Shown here: in pieces, positions 1 to 7,743 of the stretch
Numbering within the stretch: the stretch's first letter is position 1
Layout of the letters: every line of letters starts with the position of its first letter
Virus record (IMG/VR): IMGVR_UViG_3300050033_000169
Span: 1-49,339 of that record
DNA: 49,339 nucleotides
DNA from: a virus
Direction: 5' to 3' (one strand)
The notes under the pieces: model-generated
Seen by the model: only the letters and a program-made list of their open reading frames with translations
Databases searched by the model: none
Told to the model about the DNA's origin: nothing
Made by a program: the position numbers and the translations under genes

Positions 1-2493
1 AGTAGCGGTATAGTCACCGTGCCCAACTGAATTTGATCCAAATGCTATTTCGTTATAGGGGGTTGCGGAACTCGGCTCTACGTTATATCCGTAATAGTCG
101 CTCAACTGAGGGCCTGTCACATGAGTTACCCCGCCAGACGCAAACTGTCCTGCACTGTACCCGAAGGCTGTCGATCTATTTAGCCCCGCTCCGCCATATG
201 CAAAGGCGTTGTTGCCAAAAGCCGCGACAGATGATCCCCACGTTGCCGCCGCGCTGTTATAAAGGGAGCCGACATAAAGAGAGGTATAGTTGGTCCACAT
301 GTCTACATTATTGAAATTCTGGCCAGAAACCGGGACGCCCAGACTGACAGCGTGCCCCCCGCTGCTTCCACCCGTAGAAAGTGTGAGAGTACAGACAGGA
401 TTGGTCCCACTCGCGCAGATATTTTGCCAAGAGTATGTATCTAGCGCCGCCACGCTTCCCGTCCAGTAACTTGCCGCCATCTGGGTAATAAAGGAGGTGT
501 AATTTGTGCCACTTGTCGCGTTTGCCTGCGGCGGCGTGATCCGGTTTTGATCATGAATATCGACCGTATAAGGGATTAACTCAGTAGGGTACAAAAGGAC
601 TGATCCCTGCATGTTTGGCGGAGCAACGAGATTCGCCGGAATCACTGAGCCAATGACGGTGCGAAATGTGTACATCGGATAAGCAGCCCCTGCAAGATAG
701 GCAGCCAGCGTCTGCGTGCCGCCCACCGTTGCCCCCGCTTGATTGTTAATGTACGGGTATCCCATGAGGGGCATCGAATCTACTTTGATCAGACCAGGGA
801 GATTCCCGTAAGGGGGGATAACCACAAACCCTTGATCTGCGTTCGACCCCACACAAATAGTGCTATCGTAGGCCGCAGTAGACGAGCCCGCAAATAAACC
901 ACTGGAGTCGTTATCGTAGGGAGTGAAGGAGTATATCGTTGGATACCCGCCTCCATTCTCGCAACTAAATCGAGAATGCCCTTCAATGAGCACGCTACCG
1001 TAGTCATCTATCCACCGGACATTTGTAAAACCGGAAGCGTAGGGGACGAAAGTCGAATTCTCAATCACGAGTTTCCCACTGTTGTTTGGGTCAGCGCCCC
1101 CCCCAATGTACATGAAGGCAACGTTGTTTTCTGTCGGAGTCCATGAGGCGCGCGAGTCCTTGACGATTACCTGATCTGCTATCGTTTTGAATGCAAATGA
1201 GGAATTGAAGGTGATGTCGTCGAACGTCACGATTGCAGACATTTGGTTGTAACTAAGTGCTGCGTAAGCATTGAGGGCCACACCCGGTGCAGATGCCGTT
1301 GCCGGCAAGGTGATGGTAATGAAACCGCTCCCCACATAGCTAATGACTGCGCCCAGCGGAACTCCCGTGCCGACGATCGGATAACCTTGATAAGAGGGCA
1401 GGCCCGCAGTGCTAGACACGCTGGCAATCGTCGTGCTTCCGCTTGTCAGAGTCCCTGTAAAGCTGATCGGAGTAGCCGAGCGCGTGTTCTGCACATCGAC
1501 CGCGTAGCTAGCGATTCCCGAGCCAAAGATAAGATGCCTGAAGTTATATTTGGTTGAATCTATATCGTTGTTGTCGACGTGAACCACTCCCAGACCGCCT
1601 GCGAAAGTGATGAGCGACGCCCCACCGTCTACGGAGAGAAACTGAGCGCCTGAATCGCTGAATGTATACGCGGTTGCATTTAGCTGGGTGATCGTCACCG
1701 GGCCTGTCGCCGTCACCGCAAAGTTGCTTGTTACGGAGCAGGTTCCATTTACCGTGTACGTTCCTGCTGCGAAGGAAATGGTTGCCGCACCGTTCTGGGC
1801 CGCAGTCGCCGCCGCGCAAATTCCGGTCGATGGCGTCGAAGGGATGGTTCCCGTAGGGTCCGCGTTGTAGGGTGGGCTGGAGACGTTAATAGCGCTGTTG
1901 ACGCTTGCGTTCACTTTGCCAGCCACGACGGTGCCTGTCGTCACGCTGCTTGGCGAGATCGGCTGGCCGTTGACGATGTTCGCGGCAGCACCCGCTGCTG
2001 TGGTAGCTCCCGTGCAGCCATTGGCGATAGCGTTTTGGCCAATACATCCCGCTGTGGGAATGACAATCTGTGAAGATGGATAGCAGTCCTTGCATAGCGT
2101 CACTGGTTGCGTATAGCATAGCGGTCCCGTGGTGCAGTTCGGCGTTCCCTGCCCGCTGCTCGCCACAATGTCATATCCGGTATCCAGAGCGGCGAAAGCG
2201 ATGTATCCACCGGGGTTCACGGCATTTGAGGCGTTGGAATAGAAGGGATTCGAGAGCGAGTGGGTTCCGTCGGAAGTCAGGATCGCCAGCGTCTGAGTTC
2301 CGGTCAGGTAGATGCTGATCTTCGCAGCCGGAATCACGCCCAGGAGCTTATTGCTTGACTGTGCTCCCTGAGTGGTTGCCGAGATGCCTCCGAGCGTCGA
2401 TGTTCCCTGAATGGCTCCGGTCTGGCCAAGCCCAGATAGCGGACACAGAAGCAACGCGAGAATAAACAGTATTTTCTTCACGACTTCTATCAT
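1..2493 (-). CDS. Exported beta-helix-like spike/adhesin, C-terminus beyond the left edge
   Basis: An uninterrupted minus-strand frame runs from an ATG at 2493 to base 1 (831 codons, no stop), so the gene is cut by the window edge. Residues 1-24 form a Sec-type signal peptide: a short N-region with two Lys, a hydrophobic core FILALLLCPL, then small residues. The rest is low in charge and rich in Gly, Ser, Thr and Ala, with repeated short beta segments such as TYTVNGTCSVTSNFAVTA and ITITLP. This resembles the pectate-lyase-like beta-helix of phage spikes and depolymerases. The composition matches the 661-residue protein at 11670-13655, which also has a signal peptide. A GTG at 2481 is an alternative start; neither start has a strong Shine-Dalgarno site. 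The role in glycan binding or cleavage is inferred. Confidence 0.75.
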   Translation of the reverse strand, partial: MIEVVKKILFILALLLCPLSGLGQTGAIQGTSTLGGISATTQGAQSSNKLLGVIPAAKISIYLTGTQTLAILTSDGTHSLSNPFYSNASNAVNPGGYIAFAALDTGYDIVASSGQGTPNCTTGPLCYTQPVTLCKDCYPSSQIVIPTAGCIGQNAIANGCTGATTAAGAAANIVNGQPISPSSVTTGTVVAGKVNASVNSAINVSSPPYNADPTGTIPSTPSTGICAAATAAQNGAATISFAAGTYTVNGTCSVTSNFAVTATGPVTITQLNATAYTFSDSGAQFLSVDGGASLITFAGGLGVVHVDNNDIDSTKYNFRHLIFGSGIASYAVDVQNTRSATPISFTGTLTSGSTTIASVSSTAGLPSYQGYPIVGTGVPLGAVISYVGSGFITITLPATASAPGVALNAYAALSYNQMSAIVTFDDITFNSSFAFKTIADQVIVKDSRASWTPTENNVAFMYIGGGADPNNSGKLVIENSTFVPYASGFTNVRWIDDYGSVLIEGHSRFSCENGGGYPTIYSFTPYDNDSSGLFAGSSTAAYDSTICVGSNADQGFVVIPPYGNLPGLIKVDSMPLMGYPYINNQAGATVGGTQTLAAYLAGAAYPMYTFRTVIGSVIPANLVAPPNMQGSVLLYPTELIPYTVDIHDQNRITPPQANATSGTNYTSFITQMAASYWTGSVAALDTYSWQNICASGTNPVCTLTLSTGGSSGGHAVSLGVPVSGQNFNNVDMWTNYTSLYVGSLYNSAAATWGSSVAAFGNNAFAYGGAGLNRSTAFGYSAGQFASGGVTHVTGPQLSDYYGYNVEPSSATPYNEIAFGSNSVGHGDYTAT

Positions 2494-2540
2494 AAGCGAA
2501 TTGAGAAAATGAGGAGTTGCGGAATTCGGAAGTTGTGGTA

Positions 2541-2570
2541 TTCTTTGGGAATGGAGAAGTGGTTTATAAT
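2541..2570 (+). promoter_or_regulatory. Candidate promoter of the cargo cassette
   Basis: A perfect -10 hexamer TATAAT lies at 2565-2570 in the 131-bp gap between divergent genes. The matching -35 is poor (TTCTTT at 2541-2546, 18-bp spacer). A small hairpin, GGGAG-TTGTAG-CTCCC, follows at about 2580-2595, before the endonuclease start at 2625. Confidence 0.4.
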
Positions 2571-2624
2571 AGGGGGACAGGGAGTTGTAGCTCCCCATCA
2601 TGTCACACCGGAGGCAAGTCCGAT

Positions 2625-3131
2625 ATGAGCACCCCTGAACCATCTTATCGCGAAATTCCCCTCACGCAAGGTCAAGTCGCCATTGTTGACGCTGCCGATT
2701 TTGAATGGCTGAATCAGCACAAGTGGTGGGCACAATACGACCCCCATACGCAGGGATACTATGCGAATACGCAGATCAAGCTCGCGTCTAAATACTGGCC
2801 TCACTATTCGATGCACAGGATGATTCTAGGATTGGAGCGTGGCGACACGCGAGAGGGAGACCATTGGAACGGAAATTCCCTCGACAATAGGCGGTCAAAC
2901 CTGCGTATTACGGACAATCATGGCAATGGTCGAAACCAGCGCAAGAACTCGCGAAACACGTCTGGCTTCAAAGGCGTGCAGTGGCGGAAAGACCGTTCTC
3001 GCTGGTTGGCTGTCATAAGGGTCAATAGGAAGTTGATATACCTTGGGATGAGGAAAACCCGCGAAGATGCATATGCGCTTTATTGCGAGGCTTCAAAAAC
3101 GCATCACGGTGAATTTGGGAGAGTGGCGTGA
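2625..3131 (+). CDS. HNH homing endonuclease with AP2-like DNA-binding domain
   Basis: The 168-residue protein carries an HNH core at residues 64-94: a His in YSMHRM, then GDHWNGNSLDNRRSNLR with the conserved DH-NGN-DNRRSNLR pattern. An AP2-like region follows at about 113-155 (SGFKGVQWRKDRSRWLAVIR, then IYLGMRKTREDAYALY). This order is typical of free-standing phage homing endonucleases that nick DNA and spread by repair. The ATG at 2625 is chosen because GGAGG lies 10 bases upstream; the frame is open further upstream but that sequence has no domain. It is the first gene of a plus-strand cassette, and its stop overlaps the GTG of the next gene, so it may have brought the cassette in or marks its border. 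Confidence 0.88.
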   Translation: MSTPEPSYREIPLTQGQVAIVDAADFEWLNQHKWWAQYDPHTQGYYANTQIKLASKYWPHYSMHRMILGLERGDTREGDHWNGNSLDNRRSNLRITDNHGNGRNQRKNSRNTSGFKGVQWRKDRSRWLAVIRVNRKLIYLGMRKTREDAYALYCEASKTHHGEFGRVA

Positions 3132-4378
3132 GCAAGAAACCGATCCTGTTCGTCAGTGACTCTATATCGGCCAGTAGCGGCCTAGGTCGCATAACAAAAG
3201 ACTTGGCTGTTCGCGTCCACGAGAATCTTGGCGACGTTTACCGCGTCGGAACCGCTGGATATGGAGGCTGTGGGAGCAGTCGATTTCCGTGGCCTGACTA
3301 CCATTTTCACGATGTAAACAACTGGCTTCTCCCGGAACTGCCCGCAATCGCCGCCGACTTTGCAGGCGATGAAGAATTGCGGATTATGTTTGTTTGGGAT
3401 GCTTCGCGTCTCTATTGGCTAGGCCAACCCCAACTGTGCCCGATCCCCCAGCTTCGCCATTGGGTCGAGACAGCAAACATCAAAAAGTACCTGTACGGAG
3501 CGATAGATGCAGAAGGTCCCGGCGGTAAACTACCTCACCAGATCGCCGAAACAATGAAGGGGTTCGACCGCGTGCTGGACTACTCTGCGTTTTCATCGAA
3601 GATAACCGGTAATCCAGACCATCTACCGCACGGCCTCGACTCCAAGGTGTTCTATCCACGTCGCGGGCAACACTCATGGGTCGATAATCCTTCCGCGCCG
3701 GGAACTGATCGGCAATGCACTGCGTGTGGGGCGATAGATTGCAGTTCGGCCGGAGATTGCGAATGCACGCCTGACAGTCCGCGACAGCGCCTTATCAAGC
3801 ATGGATTTCAGGGGCTCACGCCAGACTCGCTGCTCATCGGCATCGTGGCCACCAATCAGGCGCGTAAGAACTGGCAACTTGGCATTGAGACATGCCGCAT
3901 CCTGCTCGACAGGGGCCATGACGTTCGCTTATGGGCTCACACGGACGTTCTGGACCGCTACTGGTCCATTGGCAACCTGATCGTCGATTACGGGCTCACT
4001 GGACGCGCGGCGATCACTAATCAGCGGTTCACAGACGAGCAGCTTGCGCAGATGTATTCCGCCTGCGACGCGACGCTCTGCATCGGCCCCGAAGGTATGG
4101 GGTTCCCAGCCATGGAGTCTCTGGCGTGCGGCGTACCATGTATTGCCGGGAGCTATGCCGCACAGGCTGAATTCATCCCGAAGTCGATGCAGGTTGAACC
4201 GATAGCCTACTTCCATGAAGGGGCCTTCTGCTCGAAGCGTCCGGTTCATGAAGCGTTGAAGTGGGCAATCCGAGTGGAAATGAATCTCGGGAAAAAGGCT
4301 AGCTTGCCTTCGGAGTTTGATTGGAACGGACCAACGCTCTGGCCGGCATGGGAATCTTGGTTTAGGAAAGGACTGTAA
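3128..4378 (+). CDS. GT-B (GT4-like) glycosyltransferase
   Basis: The 416-residue protein begins with GTG, overlapping the preceding stop, with GGGAGAG upstream. Its Rossmann-type N-terminus (PILFVSDSIS) and the nucleotide-sugar signature PEGMGFPAMESLACGVPCI at about 321-339 match GT4 glycosyltransferases, where the Glu residues contact the donor sugar nucleotide. HGLDSKVFYP at 168-177 matches the family's HGvD-F-P motif between the domains. Residues 197-213 carry five Cys (CTAC, C, CEC), which looks like a small metal-binding insertion not usual for the family. It probably transfers a sugar to a host surface glycan, or to phage DNA or virion protein. The next gene's ATG overlaps its TAA. Confidence 0.82.
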   Translation: MSKKPILFVSDSISASSGLGRITKDLAVRVHENLGDVYRVGTAGYGGCGSSRFPWPDYHFHDVNNWLLPELPAIAADFAGDEELRIMFVWDASRLYWLGQPQLCPIPQLRHWVETANIKKYLYGAIDAEGPGGKLPHQIAETMKGFDRVLDYSAFSSKITGNPDHLPHGLDSKVFYPRRGQHSWVDNPSAPGTDRQCTACGAIDCSSAGDCECTPDSPRQRLIKHGFQGLTPDSLLIGIVATNQARKNWQLGIETCRILLDRGHDVRLWAHTDVLDRYWSIGNLIVDYGLTGRAAITNQRFTDEQLAQMYSACDATLCIGPEGMGFPAMESLACGVPCIAGSYAAQAEFIPKSMQVEPIAYFHEGAFCSKRPVHEALKWAIRVEMNLGKKASLPSEFDWNGPTLWPAWESWFRKGL

Positions 4379-4917
4379 TGAGCATCGAATATGCACTAAC
4401 TGTTCCAGGTTGGATGACGGAAGAAGAGTTGATCTGGCTTGCCATCGCCGCAGGAAATAAATCCCTCATCGTAGAAGTCGGCTCATGGATGGGACGATCT
4501 ACGTCTGCTCTGGCGGAAAACACGCTCGGCATAGTCATCGCCTGCGACACTTGGGAGGGATCTGAGGAGCACTTCGACATGCTGCGCGACAAGCCGAAGG
4601 GGTGGCTCAAAGAGCAGTTCCTTGCTCACGCTGGACGCTACGAGAACATGGCTTTCTTCCAGTCGCGCTCTCTCGATCTGGCGGCGGCGCTGGTAAAGCT
4701 AGATATACGCCCAGATATGGTGTTCTTGGATGCCAGCCACGACTACGAATCAGTGAAGGCAGACATCCTCGCGTGGATGCCGTTGCTGCGTCCGGGAGGC
4801 GTACTATGCGGACACGACTACGACCCGCCGAACTGGATGGGAATCAAGCAGGCGGTGGATGAACTTATTCCCGACCGGGTAGTGGTGACGGCAACGACGA
4901 TCTGGAGGACTGCATGA
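4378..4917 (+). CDS. Class I SAM-dependent methyltransferase (Methyltransf_24-like)
   Basis: The 179-residue protein has the SAM-binding glycine-rich loop VEVGSWMGRSTSALA at about 32-46, an acidic strand end ACDTW at 55-59, and FLDASHDYESVKADI at 116-130 followed by LLRPGGVLCGHDY. This pattern is typical of small-molecule and sugar methyltransferases found in O-antigen and capsule clusters. It overlaps both neighbours by a few bases (TAATG and ATGA), so the three enzymes are translationally coupled. A role in methylating the sugar or glycan handled by the flanking glycosyltransferases is inferred from position. Confidence 0.82.
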   Translation: MSIEYALTVPGWMTEEELIWLAIAAGNKSLIVEVGSWMGRSTSALAENTLGIVIACDTWEGSEEHFDMLRDKPKGWLKEQFLAHAGRYENMAFFQSRSLDLAAALVKLDIRPDMVFLDASHDYESVKADILAWMPLLRPGGVLCGHDYDPPNWMGIKQAVDELIPDRVVVTATTIWRTA

Positions 4918-5570
4918 GTCTCACAAGAGCAACAATTCCCGTCTTTGTGCCCGTGGTCAACAGGTTCGATCTGCTTAAGCGGTGCCTAGATTCGCTGTCG
5001 ATTCGCCTGACCACGGAGCCGGTCGTTATCAATAACTCAGGGAACAAACTGCCGGAAGAGTTTCACCACTACACGATCATCACTCCCAAGAATCAACTCA
5101 CCTTTTCCCAGACTCAGAATGCCATGCTTGAACTGGCCGTCAAAACCAGAAATCCTTTCTACTTCTTCATGCACGCGGACGCAGAAGACAACGAGGGCAT
5201 CCTCGACAAGCTCTTCGACATGGCCATGATCCAGCGGGACAAGTGGGGAGTCATCTTCACGTCTTACGATGCCCTGGCGTGCTTCAACACGGAGGCGATG
5301 CAGGCTATCGGCGGGTGGGATGAAAACCTGCCGTGGTATCTCGGAGACTGCGACTGCTACAGGCGCTTGAGGCTTGCCGGATATCCGGCACTGAAGAGTA
5401 ACCTCCGGGTGAAGCACACGCCCAGCCAGACGCTCAACTCAGACCCGGAAATAAAGCGTCAGGTGCAACGGGATACTGCCGGGTGGCGCGAATACTATTT
5501 TCTAAAATGGGGTGGTTCAAACGAGCAAGAGAAATACGAGGTGCCCTTCGATGGCAAAGCGCAAGGCTAA
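4914..5570 (+). CDS. GT-2 (GT-A fold) glycosyltransferase
   Basis: The 218-residue protein starts with a GT-A strand (IPVFVPVVNRFDLLKRCLDS). A DXD-like metal/nucleotide motif, HADAED, is at 87-92, and GGWDENLPWYLGDCDCYRRL at 133-152 is the acceptor/catalytic loop typical of GT2 enzymes. This is shorter than many GT2 proteins but covers the catalytic domain. It is coupled to the methyltransferase by an ATGA overlap. With the GT-B enzyme it forms a two-transferase glycan-modification set, probably altering host surface polysaccharide to exclude other phages, or decorating a phage product. Confidence 0.78.
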   Translation: MSLTRATIPVFVPVVNRFDLLKRCLDSLSIRLTTEPVVINNSGNKLPEEFHHYTIITPKNQLTFSQTQNAMLELAVKTRNPFYFFMHADAEDNEGILDKLFDMAMIQRDKWGVIFTSYDALACFNTEAMQAIGGWDENLPWYLGDCDCYRRLRLAGYPALKSNLRVKHTPSQTLNSDPEIKRQVQRDTAGWREYYFLKWGGSNEQEKYEVPFDGKAQG

Positions 5571-6048
5571 CGAGCAGCGCGCGCAACTCAGCTTTCAGCG
5601 GCCGGAAGATTTGCGTCTCTACGAATTTCTTGCGAAGCGGGCCTACGAAGCGCGATACGACCTCTCGACATTTATCCTCGTCAGCCTGCATGAGGCATTC
5701 AAGGGCCAGATCGAAGATGAGGAAGTGAGCGCGTTGGCGGAAGAGGCTATACGTTTAGTGCAAGATCGCACCAAACCTGCCGAGGTTGACCGCGTAGATG
5801 TTTACAGGGTGAGCGGTAGCGGCGCGGCGACACTCATCGGCAGTGGACCTCCGGGGGGCTCTATGGTTGATATCACTCCCGTAGAGTCGCCACCCGTAAA
5901 GCCGCCGTCAGTTTCGATGGATCAAGCCATGAGGCAGGCAGAGGCGCAGATTGCCTCTCTCGACGCCATCGCCTCAACCGTTATGAAGAAGAGGGGCGCT
6001 CGAATCAAGGGCGTACCGACACCACCTGAAATGCCAAAGGAGAAGTGA
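5551..6048 (+). CDS. Small protein with ribbon-helix-helix-like N-terminus
   Basis: The 165-residue protein starts at an ATG with GAGGTG upstream and overlaps the previous gene by 20 bases. The first 60 residues (RAQLSFQRPEDLRLYEFLAK, then AYEARYDLSTFILVSLHEAF) look like a beta strand followed by two helices, as in RHH DNA-binding proteins. The remainder is Pro/Val-rich linker and a short helix ending in a basic tail. The RHH reading is inference. One 22-bp palindrome of the dispersed family lies inside the gene (5754-5775, coding LVQDRTK), so the protein could be connected with those sites, but nothing proves it. Confidence 0.6.
   Translation: MAKRKANEQRAQLSFQRPEDLRLYEFLAKRAYEARYDLSTFILVSLHEAFKGQIEDEEVSALAEEAIRLVQDRTKPAEVDRVDVYRVSGSGAATLIGSGPPGGSMVDITPVESPPVKPPSVSMDQAMRQAEAQIASLDAIASTVMKKRGARIKGVPTPPEMPKEK
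5754..5775. repeat. Dispersed 22-bp palindrome, copy 1 (intragenic)
   Basis: The core GTGCAAGATCGCAC is flanked by TTTA on the left and CAAA on the right. The two arms are near-perfect inverted repeats, and the sequence matches nine other copies in the window. This copy is translated within the RHH-like gene. Confidence 0.75.
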
Positions 6049-6049
6049 T

Positions 6050-6562
6050 ATGACACAACGTCCGATAGGATTCAACGGTAAGCCTATACCCCATGGTATG
6101 CTCTACAGCGACTACACGCCAGAGCAGATCGAAGCAGCTTGCAACGCTCCCGACTTTGAGGAGAAGTGTGCACACGCTCAAGAGAACATGGACAAGATGG
6201 GCGAGTTGATGCGATTGCAACTAGACAAGGATATTAAGGGATTGGAGATGAAACAGCGCAGTGAAGGGCTTTCTTCACCGTATGAATATACTGTGCGAAG
6301 AGTGGTTCATTTGTCGGAGATCGGGGAGTTGACCGACGATCAAATCAATATTCTTCGTTCTATTCCTAAGAAGAAAGACTTGCTAGCGTTTCACATCTCA
6401 ACCGAGCACGATACAGATATTCCGCAGACAGTCAACGGGGTAGACGAGGCACTCCCTCCCGATCCAGAAGTCGAAAAACCAACCATTTGCCCTCGATGCG
6501 GAATGACAAAATATGAAGGCAGTCGAACGTATCATCTGCCTAGTTGCGGTCGGGGTGCGTAA
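6050..6562 (+). CDS. Hypothetical protein with C-terminal zinc-finger motif
   Basis: The 170-residue protein has a strong AAAGGAG site before its ATG. The C-terminus contains CPRCG and a later HLPSC (residues about 147-167), a plausible CxxC/HxxxC zinc knuckle. The middle is helical and charged. The overall family is not recognised. It follows the RHH-like gene by one base and ends the coupled part of the cassette. Confidence 0.65.
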   Translation: MTQRPIGFNGKPIPHGMLYSDYTPEQIEAACNAPDFEEKCAHAQENMDKMGELMRLQLDKDIKGLEMKQRSEGLSSPYEYTVRRVVHLSEIGELTDDQINILRSIPKKKDLLAFHISTEHDTDIPQTVNGVDEALPPDPEVEKPTICPRCGMTKYEGSRTYHLPSCGRGA

Positions 6563-6605
6563 AGGTGTCCCAAGTCCTCCACCGCTACCTCAGTAGGAGA
6601 TTGAA

Positions 6606-6920
6606 ATGACTACTCTGCATGTTGAATCAGGTCCAAAGTTTACTATCGAAGAGCGGTTTATGAAGGAGACTCCCGAGTATCCAATGGGAAGCTACCTACT
6701 TCTCTGGAATGGTCATCCTCAGATTGCAACTGGCTATTTCGAGAATGAACACCCCGGCCATCCGTCATCCTATTGGCACGGCGGACCTCCGTTTGTCGTC
6801 ATGGAAATAGGTGAATGGGATTTCACGCCGAGTCGCGTTCTCGATATAGATGCCCCAACTCGTCAACGGTTACTTCTACAGGCGACCAACAAAGAAACGC
6901 CCAAGGACACTGCCCTTTAA
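6606..6920 (+). CDS. Hypothetical small protein
   Basis: The 104-residue protein is preceded by TAGGAGATTGAA. It is acidic and aromatic (GSYLLLWNGHPQIATGYF, YWHGGPPFVVMEIGEWDF), probably a compact beta fold. No family is recognised. Its last 98 bases overlap the 3' end of the convergent minus-strand gene at 6823-7743, so the cassette joins the late block with no spacer and no terminator. Confidence 0.6.
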   Translation: MTTLHVESGPKFTIEERFMKETPEYPMGSYLLLWNGHPQIATGYFENEHPGHPSSYWHGGPPFVVMEIGEWDFTPSRVLDIDAPTRQRLLLQATNKETPKDTAL

Positions 6921-7743
6921 TCGGATCATCGCAGGAATGGCGTCTCATCGGGTCGTCCGGAGACGCCTTTTCCATCTGCGGAAGAATCGTGAACATGTCC
7001 TCGCGCGCCTTCACGATGCGGTGATCGTCAGCCCGGTACGGAATGCGCCGCGATTGAATCAGATCCCCGAGCACGTCATCGGCCTGCATCTTGTCCAGCC
7101 ACACGCCCGCGGAAATGTCTGTCATCTCCCGCCAGACCTCGCGCCACGAGTCCGTGAACCCCTCAGCCTTTCCACCTTTGCGCCGGCCAAACCGGAGGCA
7201 GCTTTTCTGGATGGGATGCTGGTAGCACTTGGTCCAGTGAGAATGCCGTCTGCCGCCCCGTGACGCCCCGATGACGACCGCGGTGAGGGTAACGTCCCTC
7301 TGAAGCGCTGCGAGCTCGCCTACCGTGCCCCAGCCGTGGGAAAACGACCTTAAAGCGTCGTCGTCGAGGTAAGACACGAGCACGATGCGGTGAAGTCCTT
7401 TGGCCGTCTCGAACAGGTTAGATCGCCAGGAGTGCTTGCCGAATTCCACGTCCGGCAGCCGGGACATTTGCCCAAGCTTGCGGCGGATGGCCAGCGAAAT
7501 TACCTCAGCCATGAACCCGACGTGACGCACGACGGAGATTGCAGCCAACTCGCCGCAAGTCACATCCTTCACGGCGGTGATGGCGCGGATTGAGTCGAGG
7601 GGCTGACCGGTGAGGAGCCCGCCTTCGACGCCAGCGTAAAGCAGTCCGAGAGGGCTGATGCTGCGCGGCTCATGGGTCTTTTCTAGGCCAAGGCGCCGCG
7701 AGCATCTATCGAAGATGTCAAATGTCTGCGCGGAGAGGATCAT
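6823..7743 (-). CDS. Cas4/RecB-like protein with four-cysteine (Fe-S-type) arrangement
   Basis: The 306-residue protein opens with LSAQTFDIFDRCSRR, the N-terminal pattern of Cas4/AddB-like PD-(D/E)XK nucleases, where one Cys near the N-terminus (C14) pairs with three near the C-terminus (C271, C279, C285 in SCDDPIKGQCPWAFLCW). Such Cys ligate a 4Fe-4S cluster in the family. The expected GxxD and D/ExK catalytic segments are not clear: the region GELAALQRDVTLTAVVIGAS occupies their place without an obvious acidic-lysine pair. It may be catalytically degenerate or only distantly related. It is the last gene of the late block, starting four bases inside the end of the previous gene. Confidence 0.6.
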   Translation of the reverse strand: MILSAQTFDIFDRCSRRLGLEKTHEPRSISPLGLLYAGVEGGLLTGQPLDSIRAITAVKDVTCGELAAISVVRHVGFMAEVISLAIRRKLGQMSRLPDVEFGKHSWRSNLFETAKGLHRIVLVSYLDDDALRSFSHGWGTVGELAALQRDVTLTAVVIGASRGGRRHSHWTKCYQHPIQKSCLRFGRRKGGKAEGFTDSWREVWREMTDISAGVWLDKMQADDVLGDLIQSRRIPYRADDHRIVKAREDMFTILPQMEKASPDDPMRRHSCDDPIKGQCPWAFLCWSPVEVTVDELGHLYRERDSA

